This document shows positions 41,532 through 48,567 of a stretch of 64,000 nt of DNA, one piece after another. The notes beneath the pieces are model-generated. The model saw nothing but the letters and a program-made list of their open reading frames with translations, did no database searches and was not told the origin of the DNA. Every line of letters starts with the position of its first letter. Within the stretch, counting starts at the first letter, position 1. The DNA is taken from positions 4,869,501 to 4,933,500 of the forward strand of contig NZ_CP021744.1 of the NCBI RefSeq assembly GCF_002192455.1, in the 5' to 3' direction. The position numbers and the translations under genes are program-made. The DNA comes from Streptomyces albireticuli. GTDB lineage: Bacteria; Actinomycetota; Actinomycetes; Streptomycetales; Streptomycetaceae.

Positions 41532-41542
41532 TCGGCCCTCGG

Positions 41543-42010
41543 TCAGTCCTCCGACGCCTGCTTCACCAGCGGGATGATCCTCAGCGGCACCGCGTTCTCC
41601 ATCACGATCGCCGTGGAGGCCCGCACGATGCCATCAAAACCCACAACCCGGTCGATCACACGCTGGAGGTCGGCGTTCGAGCGGGCGACCAGTCGGCAGA
41701 GCATGTCGCCGTGCCCGGTGGTGGTGTGCAGCTCCAGCACCTCCGGCACGGTCGCCAGGTGCGTCCGCACGTCCGCACCCTGCCCCTGCTTGATCTCCAG
41801 CGTGGCGAACGCGGTCACCGGATAGCCCAGCGCCGCCGGGTCCACCTCCGGCCCGAAGCCGCGGATCACCCCCTGCGCCTGGAGCCGGTCGAGTCGCGCC
41901 TGCACAGTGCCGCGTGCCACGCCCAGCCGGCGCGAGGCCTCCAGCACCCCGATCCGCGGCTCCTCCGCGAGCAGCTCGATCAGCCTGCCGTCCAAACGAT
42001 CGATCGCCAT
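41543..42010 (-). CDS. Lrp/AsnC-family transcriptional regulator
   Basis: The 155-residue protein has an N-terminal HTH (LDGRLIELLAEEPRIGVLEA, then SRRLGVARGTVQARLDRL) and a C-terminal RAM ligand-binding domain with the glycine motif HTTTGHGDMLCRL. Lrp proteins bind amino acids and act on nearby promoters. It is divergent from hppD (tyrosine degradation), so control of hppD in response to an aromatic amino acid is the likely job. The 121-bp shared region holds an inverted repeat suited to a dimeric regulator. Confidence 0.88.
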   Translation of the reverse strand: MAIDRLDGRLIELLAEEPRIGVLEASRRLGVARGTVQARLDRLQAQGVIRGFGPEVDPAALGYPVTAFATLEIKQGQGADVRTHLATVPEVLELHTTTGHGDMLCRLVARSNADLQRVIDRVVGFDGIVRASTAIVMENAVPLRIIPLVKQASED

Positions 42011-42087
42011 ACCCGTCTCCCCATAGTCATCATGTACAGAACGTCCGGGGTAACCGTACGTACGCTATGCAACATGCCCAGGGAATT

Positions 42088-42101
42088 CGCAAACTATTGC
42101 G
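42088..42101. promoter_or_regulatory. inverted repeat in the Lrp-hppD intergenic region
   Basis: CGCAA, spacer ACTA, TTGCG. It lies 31 bp before the hppD start in an AT-richer patch that also contains GTACGTAC. A regulatory site for the divergent Lrp protein is inferred from position only. Confidence 0.4.
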
Positions 42102-42131
42102 CACCTTGTGGATCGGCGGGACGCTGCGGCC

Positions 42132-43274
42132 ATGACACAGACCACGGATCACACCCTTCACACCGCACGGCAGGCCGACCCCTTCCCGGTCAAGGGGATG
42201 GACGCGGTGGTCTTCGCCGTCGGAAACGCCAAGCAGGCCGCGCACTACTACTCCCTCGCCTTCGGCATGAAGCGCGTCGCCTACTCCGGGCCGGAGAACG
42301 GCAGCCGCGAGACGGCCAGTTACGTCCTGGAGTCGGGCAGCGCCCGCTTCGTCTTCACCTCCGTCATCAAGGCCGCCACGGACCGCGGCCGCTTCCTCGC
42401 CGAGCACGTCGCCGAGCACGGTGACGGCGTCATCGACCTGGCCATCGAGGTGCCGGACGCGCGCGCCGCCTACGCCTACGCCGTCGAGCACGGCGCCACG
42501 GGCATAACGGAGCCCCACGAGCTCACCGACGAGCACGGCACCGTGGTGCTCGCCACCATCGCCACCTACGGACAGACGGTCCACACCCTGGTCGAGCGCA
42601 CCGGCTACACCGGCCCGTACCTCCCCGGCTTCGAGGCCGCCGAGCCGGTCGTCACGCCCGGACCCCGCCGCTTCCAGGCCATCGACCACTGCGTGGGCAA
42701 CGTCGAGCTCGGCAAGATGGACGAGTGGGTGAGCTTCTACAACAACGTCATGGGCTTCACCAACATGAAGGAGTTCGTGGGCGACGACATCGCCACCGAG
42801 TACTCCGCGCTCATGTCGAAGGTCGTCGCGGACGGCACCCGCAAGGTGAAGTTCCCGCTCAACGAGCCGGCCATCGCCAAGAAGAAGTCCCAGATCGACG
42901 AGTACCTGGAGTTCTACAACGGCCCGGGCGTCCAGCACATCGCCCTCGCCACCAACGACATCGTCGCCACCGTCCGGGCCATGCGCGACGCCGGCGTGCA
43001 GTTCCTGGACACCCCCGACTCGTACTACGACACCCTCGGCGACTGGGCCGGCGAGACCCGCGTCCCCGTCGACACGCTCCGCGAGCTGAAGATCCTCGTC
43101 GACCGCGACGAGGACGGCTACCTGCTCCAGATCTTCACCAAGCCGGTCCAGGACCGGCCGACGGTCTTCTTCGAGATGATCGAACGCCATGGCTCCATGG
43201 GCTTCGGCAAGGGCAACTTCAAGGCGCTCTTCGAGGCCATCGAGCGCGAGCAGGAGAAGAGGGGGAACCTCTAG
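42132..43274 (+). CDS. hppD: 4-hydroxyphenylpyruvate dioxygenase
   Basis: The 380-residue non-heme iron enzyme converts 4-hydroxyphenylpyruvate to homogentisate in tyrosine degradation. The three iron ligands are present: H186 in AIDHCVGN, H269 in GVQHIALAT, and E348 in TVFFEMIER. Both VOC-type domains (about 20-155 and 180-350) and the C-terminal helix GFGKGNFKALFEAIE are intact. The ATG follows the divergent control region. The dispersed palindrome after its stop probably ends transcription. The next gene (an FAD oxidase) may be functionally unrelated. Confidence 0.95.
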   Translation: MTQTTDHTLHTARQADPFPVKGMDAVVFAVGNAKQAAHYYSLAFGMKRVAYSGPENGSRETASYVLESGSARFVFTSVIKAATDRGRFLAEHVAEHGDGVIDLAIEVPDARAAYAYAVEHGATGITEPHELTDEHGTVVLATIATYGQTVHTLVERTGYTGPYLPGFEAAEPVVTPGPRRFQAIDHCVGNVELGKMDEWVSFYNNVMGFTNMKEFVGDDIATEYSALMSKVVADGTRKVKFPLNEPAIAKKKSQIDEYLEFYNGPGVQHIALATNDIVATVRAMRDAGVQFLDTPDSYYDTLGDWAGETRVPVDTLRELKILVDRDEDGYLLQIFTKPVQDRPTVFFEMIERHGSMGFGKGNFKALFEAIEREQEKRGNL

Positions 43275-43319
43275 CCGGTTCACGGGGCCCGTAAAGGCAG
43301 GTGCCCCCGGGCGGGGGCG

Positions 43320-43440
43320 GGCCTCCGAGCTGTCCTCAAACGCCGGACGGGCTGGATTCCGCCGAGGCCGGCCTTTCCCGGAAGGTCCGGGCGGGATCCA
43401 GTCCGTCCGGCCTTCGCGGGCCGGGGTCCGGGACGGAGCC
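43320..43440. repeat. Streptomyces dispersed palindromic repeat after hppD
   Basis: GCCGGACGGGCTGGATTCC (43342) pairs with GGATCCAGTCCGTCCGGC (43394-43411), 20 of 22 positions over the full arms, forming a large stem-loop. The segment TCCTCAAACGCCGGACGGGC matches 31953-31973 nearly exactly. It separates hppD from the FAD oxidase gene and may act as terminator. Confidence 0.7.
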
Positions 43441-43479
43441 CCGGTTACGGGGAGGGGCGGGCAGGGGAAGAGAACCCCC

Positions 43480-44847
43480 ATGGGCGATCTGATCAAGCTG
43501 CTCCGCGAAGGCCTCCCCGACGAGGCCGTCCTCACCGACCCCGACGTCATACGCGCGTACGCCAAGGACATGGCCAGCTTCTGCGACGCCGGCACCGCGG
43601 CCGCCGTCGTCCTCCCGCGCACCGTCGAACACGTGCGGCACGTCATGCGCACCGCCACCGCCCTGCGCGTCCCCGTCGTCCCGCAGGGGGCCCGCACCGG
43701 GCTGTCCGGCGCGGCCAACGCCACCGACGGCTGCGTCGTCCTCTCGCTCGTCAAGATGGACCGCATCATCGAGATCAATCCCGTCGACCGGATCGCCGTG
43801 GTCGAGCCGGGCGTCGTCAACGCCGAGCTCTCCCGGGCCGTCGCCGCACAAGGTCTCTACTATCCGCCCGATCCCTCCAGTTGGGAACAGTGCACCATCG
43901 GGGGCAACATCGGCACCGCCTCCGGCGGCCTGTGCTGCGTGAAGTACGGGGTCACCGCCGAATACGTCCTCGGCCTCGACGTCGTCCTCGCCGACGGGCG
44001 GCTGCTCACCACCGGCCGCCGCACCGCCAAGGGCGTCGCCGGCTACGACCTCACCCGCCTCTTCGTCGGCTCCGAGGGCAGCCTCGGCGTCGTCGTACGG
44101 GCCGTCCTCGCCCTCAAGCCCGCGCCGCCCGAACACCTCGCCCTGGCCGCGGAGTTCCCCTCCGTAGCCGCCGCCTGCGAGGCCGTCTGCGAGATCATGG
44201 CGCGCGGCCACGCGCCCTCCCTGCTGGAGCTGATGGACCGCACCTCCGTCCAGGCCGTCAACGCCATGGGCCACATGGGCCTCCCGGAGAGCACCGCCGC
44301 CCTCCTCCTCGCCGCCTTCGACACCCCGGACCCCGCCGCCGACCTCGCCGCCGTCGCCGAGCTGTGCACCGCCGCCGGTGCCACCGAGGTCGTGCCCGCC
44401 GACACGGCCGCCGAGTCCGACCTCCTCCTCCAGGCCCGCCGGATGACCCTCCCCGCCCTGGAGTCCCTGAAGTCCGCCACGATGATCGACGACGTCTGCG
44501 TGCCCCGCTCCCGGCTCGCCGCCATGCTCGACGGCACCGCCGCGATCGCCGACAAGTACGGGCTGCTCATCGGCGTCTGCGCACACGCCGGCGACGGCAA
44601 CACCCACCCCGTCGTCTGCTTCGACCCCGCCGACGCCGACGAGGCCCGCCGCGCCCGCGAGTCCTTCGACGAGATCATGGCCCTCGGCCTGGAACTGGGC
44701 GGCACGATCACCGGCGAACACGGCGTCGGCGTGCTGAAGAAGGACTGGCTGGCCCGCGAGCTGGGCCCGGTCGCGCTGGAGCTCCAGCGCTCGCTCAAGC
44801 AGGTCTTCGACCCCCTGGGCCTCCTCAACCCCGGCAAGCTCTTCTGA
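43480..44847 (+). CDS. FAD-linked oxidase (GlcD/D-lactate dehydrogenase-like)
   Basis: The 455-residue flavoprotein has an N-terminal PCMH-type FAD domain (VPVVPQGARTGLSGAANATD and GGNIGTASGGLCCVKYG) and a C-terminal FAD-oxidase domain ending with GTITGEHGVGVLKK and NPGKLF. This layout is shared by glycolate oxidase GlcD, D-lactate dehydrogenase and related 2-hydroxyacid oxidases, so the exact substrate cannot be fixed. GGGGAAGAG lies before the ATG. It is convergent with ssgG. No GlcE/GlcF genes are adjacent. Confidence 0.87.
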   Translation: MGDLIKLLREGLPDEAVLTDPDVIRAYAKDMASFCDAGTAAAVVLPRTVEHVRHVMRTATALRVPVVPQGARTGLSGAANATDGCVVLSLVKMDRIIEINPVDRIAVVEPGVVNAELSRAVAAQGLYYPPDPSSWEQCTIGGNIGTASGGLCCVKYGVTAEYVLGLDVVLADGRLLTTGRRTAKGVAGYDLTRLFVGSEGSLGVVVRAVLALKPAPPEHLALAAEFPSVAAACEAVCEIMARGHAPSLLELMDRTSVQAVNAMGHMGLPESTAALLLAAFDTPDPAADLAAVAELCTAAGATEVVPADTAAESDLLLQARRMTLPALESLKSATMIDDVCVPRSRLAAMLDGTAAIADKYGLLIGVCAHAGDGNTHPVVCFDPADADEARRARESFDEIMALGLELGGTITGEHGVGVLKKDWLARELGPVALELQRSLKQVFDPLGLLNPGKLF

Positions 44848-44905
44848 ACGACCGGGACTTGCCCCCGGGCCACCCCGGACGCCCGTACCACAGGAACCCC
44901 GGCCC

Positions 44906-45316
44906 TCACGCCCCCAGCAGCTCGCGCAGCGCCTCGTCCAGCGCGAGCCGCTCCGGCTCCGACCCCGGCGCCACCGCCCGCAGCGTCCGCTCCAGCCACG
45001 CCGCCACCGGCGACGCGGGCGCCTCCAGCAGCGCCTCGCCGTCCGGCGACGACAGCGCCATGCACACCAGGCTGCGCCCGTCGGCATGCGTCGGCCACAC
45101 CCGCACGTCCCCGTGCCCGGACGGCCGGAACACCCCCTCCACCAGCAGCTCCCGGGCGAAGGTCCAGTTCACCGGCGAGTCCGAGGTGACGTGGAAGGAG
45201 ATGTGGACGGCGTACGGATCGGCCGACCGGTAGCTGAGCCGGGCCGGGACGGGGATGCTGCGGTCCGGCGACAGCACCAGATTGAGCTCCAGCTCTCGTT
45301 CCACCACGGTGTGCAT
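44906..45316 (-). CDS. ssgG: SsgA-like sporulation/cell-division regulator (SsgG type)
   Basis: The 136-residue protein has the SALP family features: N-terminal VERELELNLVLSPDRSIPV, central LSYRSADPYAVHISFHV, and WTFARELLVEGV. SALPs are limited to sporulating actinomycetes and control septum placement and spore maturation; SsgG affects accurate septum localisation. The gene symbol rests on its chromosomal setting near hppD and clpS, as I recall for SsgG of S. coelicolor. ATG at 45316 gives the family N-terminus; the longer upstream frame does not. Confidence 0.8.
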   Translation of the reverse strand: MHTVVERELELNLVLSPDRSIPVPARLSYRSADPYAVHISFHVTSDSPVNWTFARELLVEGVFRPSGHGDVRVWPTHADGRSLVCMALSSPDGEALLEAPASPVAAWLERTLRAVAPGSEPERLALDEALRELLGA

Positions 45317-45400
45317 GATGCGCCCTCTCTGCTCTGCTTCTCTCGCTGCGTGGCACCTCGCGAAACGGGCCCGCACCGGAGGGAGCGCACCGACCCCCAC

Positions 45401-45694
45401 ACCATTACGCGACTTCGCCCGATCGATCCGAACTTTTCAGCGGCGGGTACGGCGCGCTGACGCCGTGCCACCGGTCGCACGTGTGAGTGGTCCCGCCCGC
45501 GGGACGGCCGCAGAGTGGAGAGCCGTCTGGTAGACCTGTCTGGAGCGCCCCGGGTTGCCTTTTGTGCATTGAGGTCACGGAGGACCGGAGCCGCGCACAG
45601 GATGCACGCGCGCGTGCGGCAGACTGCTCAGTGCCAGCCGCCCGCCCCGACATGACACCCAGTACGGCCGAGCAGATACGGGACACCGGACACG
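45401..45694. other. 294-bp gap between ssgG and the first RDD gene
   Basis: No gene found. It contains GCCCGCGGGAC-like GC palindromes and a perfect 14-bp palindrome GCACGCGCGCGTGC at 45604-45617. Both flanking genes are divergent from here, so promoters in both directions are expected. Confidence 0.4.
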
Positions 45695-47182
45695 ATGAGC
45701 GCTCCTACCTCAGGATCCGCCGACAGCAGCCCCGTCGAAGGTTTCTACCCGGATCCGTCCATTCCTGGCTATATCCGGTACTGGAGCGGCACCGCCTGGG
45801 TGCCCGGTACGAGCCGGCCCGCGCCCGCCGAGGGCGAGCCGATGCCCGCGCCGCCGCCCGGAGTCGCCCCCGCCGCCCCCGCGCTCGCCGCGCCCGTACC
45901 GCCCACGCCCAGGCGCTCGTCGTCCCCTTCCTCCTCGTCCCCCTCTTCTTCCTCTTCTTCCTCCCCTTCCTCCGCTCCCGCGGAGACGCCGGGAGCCTCG
46001 GGCCCGTCCGCGGCCATGCCCCCGGCCCGGCAGTCGGCCGAGGAGACCGGGCCCATGTTCCTGGACGAGGAGCCCGCGCTGCGCGACGCCCGCGCGGAAG
46101 CGGCGGATCCGCGCGCCGGGTTCGGCGGTCCGCCCGACCGCCGCGGCGGCTGGGCCGAGCCCGCCGTCCCGGCCGCCCGCGACCCCCGCCAGGACGGGAC
46201 CGCGCCCGGCGGCGCCCCGGACGGCGCGGCCCCCGAGGGCCCGCGACCCGCGCGTGCCGACGGCACCCTGACGATCCGTCCGGAGCGGCCCGTCGTCCCC
46301 TCGGCGCCCTCCGCCCGCTCCGCCCCCGCCACCTCCGGCCGGGGCACCATCCAGCTGCGCACGGCCGCGCAGCCCCAGCAGGCCCAGCCGGCCGCCGCCG
46401 CGCCCGCCCCGCAGGTGTGGCCCGACGCCCGGGCCCGGGAGGCCGGCCCCGCACCGCTGCCCGCCGCCCCGGAGCGCCAGGCCCTGCCCGCCTCCCCGAA
46501 GCCCGCCACGGACCGCTCGGCCCCCGACCGCCCGGTGTCCGACCGGCCCGGCTCCGACCGCTCCGGCGCGCCGGCCGGCGGCTGGGCGCAGCAGGTGCAG
46601 CAGCTCGCCCGCCAGCAGCCCCAGGGCGGCGACGCCGCCGCCCCGTGGAAGCCGCCGAAGGACGACCCCTTCCTGCGGGCCGCGCAGGAGCAGGGCCGGC
46701 CCGCAGGGCTCGGCCGGCGGCTCGCCGCGCGCCTCGTCGACTCCGCCGTCCTGGGCGCCGTGGTCTCCGCCGCGGCCGTGCCCCTGTGGGCCAAGGCCAC
46801 CGAGCACATCGACACCAAGGTCGAGCAGGCCAAGCAGTCCGGCCGGACCGTCACCGTCTGGCTGCTCGACGGCACCACCGGCACCTACCTCGGCATCGTG
46901 CTGGCCGTGCTCCTCGTGGCGGGAGTGGTCCTGGAGGCGCTGCCCACCGCCAGGTGGGGCCGCACCCTGGGCAAGAAGCTGTGCGGCGTGCGGGTCCTCG
47001 ACATCGAGTCGCACGACACCCCCGGCTTCGGGGCGGCGCTCCGCCGCTGGCTGGTGTACGGGGTGCTGGGCGTCCTGGGCGCCGGGGTGCTGGGCGTCCT
47101 GTGGTGCCTGTTCGACCGGCCCTGGCGGCAGTGCTGGCACGACAAGGCGGCCCGTACGTTCGTCGCCGCGAAGAGCGGCTGA
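45695..47182 (+). CDS. RDD-family membrane protein with N-terminal DUF2510-like and Ser/Pro-rich region
   Basis: The 495-residue protein opens with EGFYPDPSIPGYIRYWSGTAW, a DUF2510-type short aromatic module (core GYIRYWSGTAW). A disordered Pro/Ser/Ala/Arg-rich linker of about 300 residues follows, including a serine tract encoded by a TCC/TCT microsatellite (about 45920-45975). The C-terminal RDD domain has ARLVDSAVLGAVVSA, a second helix pair, GRTLGKKLCGVRVLD and WHDKAAR. RDD proteins are small membrane proteins of mostly unknown role. A second RDD gene follows 65 nt later. Confidence 0.85.
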   Translation: MSAPTSGSADSSPVEGFYPDPSIPGYIRYWSGTAWVPGTSRPAPAEGEPMPAPPPGVAPAAPALAAPVPPTPRRSSSPSSSSPSSSSSSSPSSAPAETPGASGPSAAMPPARQSAEETGPMFLDEEPALRDARAEAADPRAGFGGPPDRRGGWAEPAVPAARDPRQDGTAPGGAPDGAAPEGPRPARADGTLTIRPERPVVPSAPSARSAPATSGRGTIQLRTAAQPQQAQPAAAAPAPQVWPDARAREAGPAPLPAAPERQALPASPKPATDRSAPDRPVSDRPGSDRSGAPAGGWAQQVQQLARQQPQGGDAAAPWKPPKDDPFLRAAQEQGRPAGLGRRLAARLVDSAVLGAVVSAAAVPLWAKATEHIDTKVEQAKQSGRTVTVWLLDGTTGTYLGIVLAVLLVAGVVLEALPTARWGRTLGKKLCGVRVLDIESHDTPGFGAALRRWLVYGVLGVLGAGVLGVLWCLFDRPWRQCWHDKAARTFVAAKSG

Positions 47183-47247
47183 CCGCGGGCAACTCGAACG
47201 GCATACGGCCGGATGCGGTCACCGGAAGCCTGGGTTCTACTCGGGCC

Positions 47248-47991
47248 ATGAGCACCGACCAGCCGCGCGACGACGACCCGTTCCAGAAGCGGCCCTCCGA
47301 GCCGCCGCCCTACGGCGGCGCCGGCGGAGGCGCCTCACCCGGAGGCGGGCAGGGCGCCGGTGCCCCGTACCCCGGCGGTACGGGCGGCACCGGTGGTACG
47401 GGCGGTGGGCCGGGCCCCTATCCGGGCGCCCCCGGTGGCGGTCCCGGCGGTGGTCCCGCCTCCTACCCCGGTGCCCCCGGCAGCGGCCCGGGCGGTGGTA
47501 CGGGCAATCCTTACGGCAACAGCTTCGGCGCGGCCGACCCGCTCGCGGGCATGCCGCCGCTGGCCAGCCGCTGGAAGCGGCTGGTCGCGCGGATCATCGA
47601 CGGCCTGCTGGTGGCCATCCCGGTGAGCGCCGTCTTCTCGGCCGCGACCTGGGGCTGGGACCCCTGGGACGACAGCGGCAAGTCCACCGGGCTGTCCATC
47701 ATCATCGCGGTCGTCTACTTCGTCTACGAAGGCCTGATGCTCACCAAGCGCGGGCAGACGGTCGGCAAGATGGCCATGCAGATCCGGGTGGCGATGCTCG
47801 ACAACGGGGCGGTTCCCGAGGGGCGGCCGGGCTGGACGCGCGCCGCCGTCTACTCCCTGCCCGAGGTCGTCCCGTGCTGTGGCTTCGTCTTCTGGCTGAT
47901 CAATGTGCTGTGGTGCACCTGGGACGACCCGTATCACCAGTGCATCCACGACAAGGCCGCCAAGACCGTGGTGGTGTCAACGGTGCAGTGA
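47248..47991 (+). CDS. RDD-family membrane protein with Gly/Pro-rich N-terminus
   Basis: The 247-residue protein has a Gly/Pro/Tyr-rich N-terminal stretch of about 105 residues (repeats of the PYPGAPGGGPGG type), followed by an RDD domain: RLVARIIDGLLVAIP, MLTKRGQTVGKMAMQIRV and DPYHQCIHDKAAKT. TTCTACT sits just before the ATG, a possible leaderless start. Its 3' end overlaps the convergent small membrane-protein gene by 15 bp. It is a close paralogue of the preceding gene's C-terminus in layout but with a different linker. Confidence 0.87.
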   Translation: MSTDQPRDDDPFQKRPSEPPPYGGAGGGASPGGGQGAGAPYPGGTGGTGGTGGGPGPYPGAPGGGPGGGPASYPGAPGSGPGGGTGNPYGNSFGAADPLAGMPPLASRWKRLVARIIDGLLVAIPVSAVFSAATWGWDPWDDSGKSTGLSIIIAVVYFVYEGLMLTKRGQTVGKMAMQIRVAMLDNGAVPEGRPGWTRAAVYSLPEVVPCCGFVFWLINVLWCTWDDPYHQCIHDKAAKTVVVSTVQ

Positions 47992-48249
47992 GTGCTCTCC
48001 CACCCTGGACTCCGCGGGCTGCGGCGCACGCCGCGCACGCGCGCCGGCCGCTTCCCCACGGGGGACGCGGCCGGTCGGGCGTGACACCGGCACCGTGAGG
48101 GCGACGAGGAGTCCGAGCGCGAGCGAGACAAGGGCGATGAGGGCCGTCCCGAACCCGGCGCCGGGCTGCGCGAACAGCAGCATGGCGAGGGCGGAGAAGA
48201 CGACGGTGGCCGATCCATAGGCTATCTGTGCGGGAGTCGGACGCGGCAT
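47977..48249 (-). CDS. small two-helix membrane protein, function unknown
   Basis: The 90-residue product has two hydrophobic helices (AYGSATVVFSALAMLLFAQ cut to VVFSALAMLLF, and TALIALVSLALGLLVALTV cut to SLALGLLVALTV) and a basic Arg/Ala/Pro-rich C-terminal tail. It is not recognised as a named family. The ATG start is chosen for the MPRPTPAQIAYG N-terminus; longer upstream extension is Arg-rich and unlikely. The short convergent overlap with the RDD gene is common in Streptomyces. A function cannot be assigned. Confidence 0.6.
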   Translation of the reverse strand: MPRPTPAQIAYGSATVVFSALAMLLFAQPGAGFGTALIALVSLALGLLVALTVPVSRPTGRVPRGEAAGARARRAPQPAESRVGEHSLHR

Positions 48250-48567
48250 GGCGGGATCCGTCCTCGGGGCTATGAACAGGGGGGTAGCGGAGTCGGCTGG
48301 TACGTACAGCAAAACGACTCTACGGTCCTGTCTGCCCGAGCGGAACTCCCGGTAAGCGTGACCTAACCCACGGTACCGGAGCACGGGGGGCGCACGGCGG
48401 CATCGCGCCGTCCAACTGGTGAGATCAACGCGCCGGTTGATGTCCGAAATCCGCAACTTAAAGGTCGGATAACGTACTTGCTCTAGCGGCTTCAGTCAAG
48501 GTCTGTCTTTTCCGGAGCCTCTCCGGTCAAATACCTCCACAGTTGTTACTGGGGAGGACAGACACAA
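48250..48567. other. 318-bp divergent region before the M6 protease gene
   Basis: It is less GC-rich than the surroundings (AACTTAAAGGTCGG, ACAGTTGTTACTGG). It holds a small hairpin CCGGAG-CCT-CTCCGG (48512-48526) and a good ribosome site GGGGAGGA before the protease start. No firm promoter elements could be assigned. Confidence 0.4.

Noticed and set aside
45525..45545. DasR-like site (CTGGTAGACC) in the ssgG-RDD gap
   Set aside because: Two central bases of the palindrome are missing and the position fits no GlcNAc gene.
45710..47140. Long antisense frame opposite the RDD gene
   Set aside because: Mirror of a low-complexity region; no start signal or domain.
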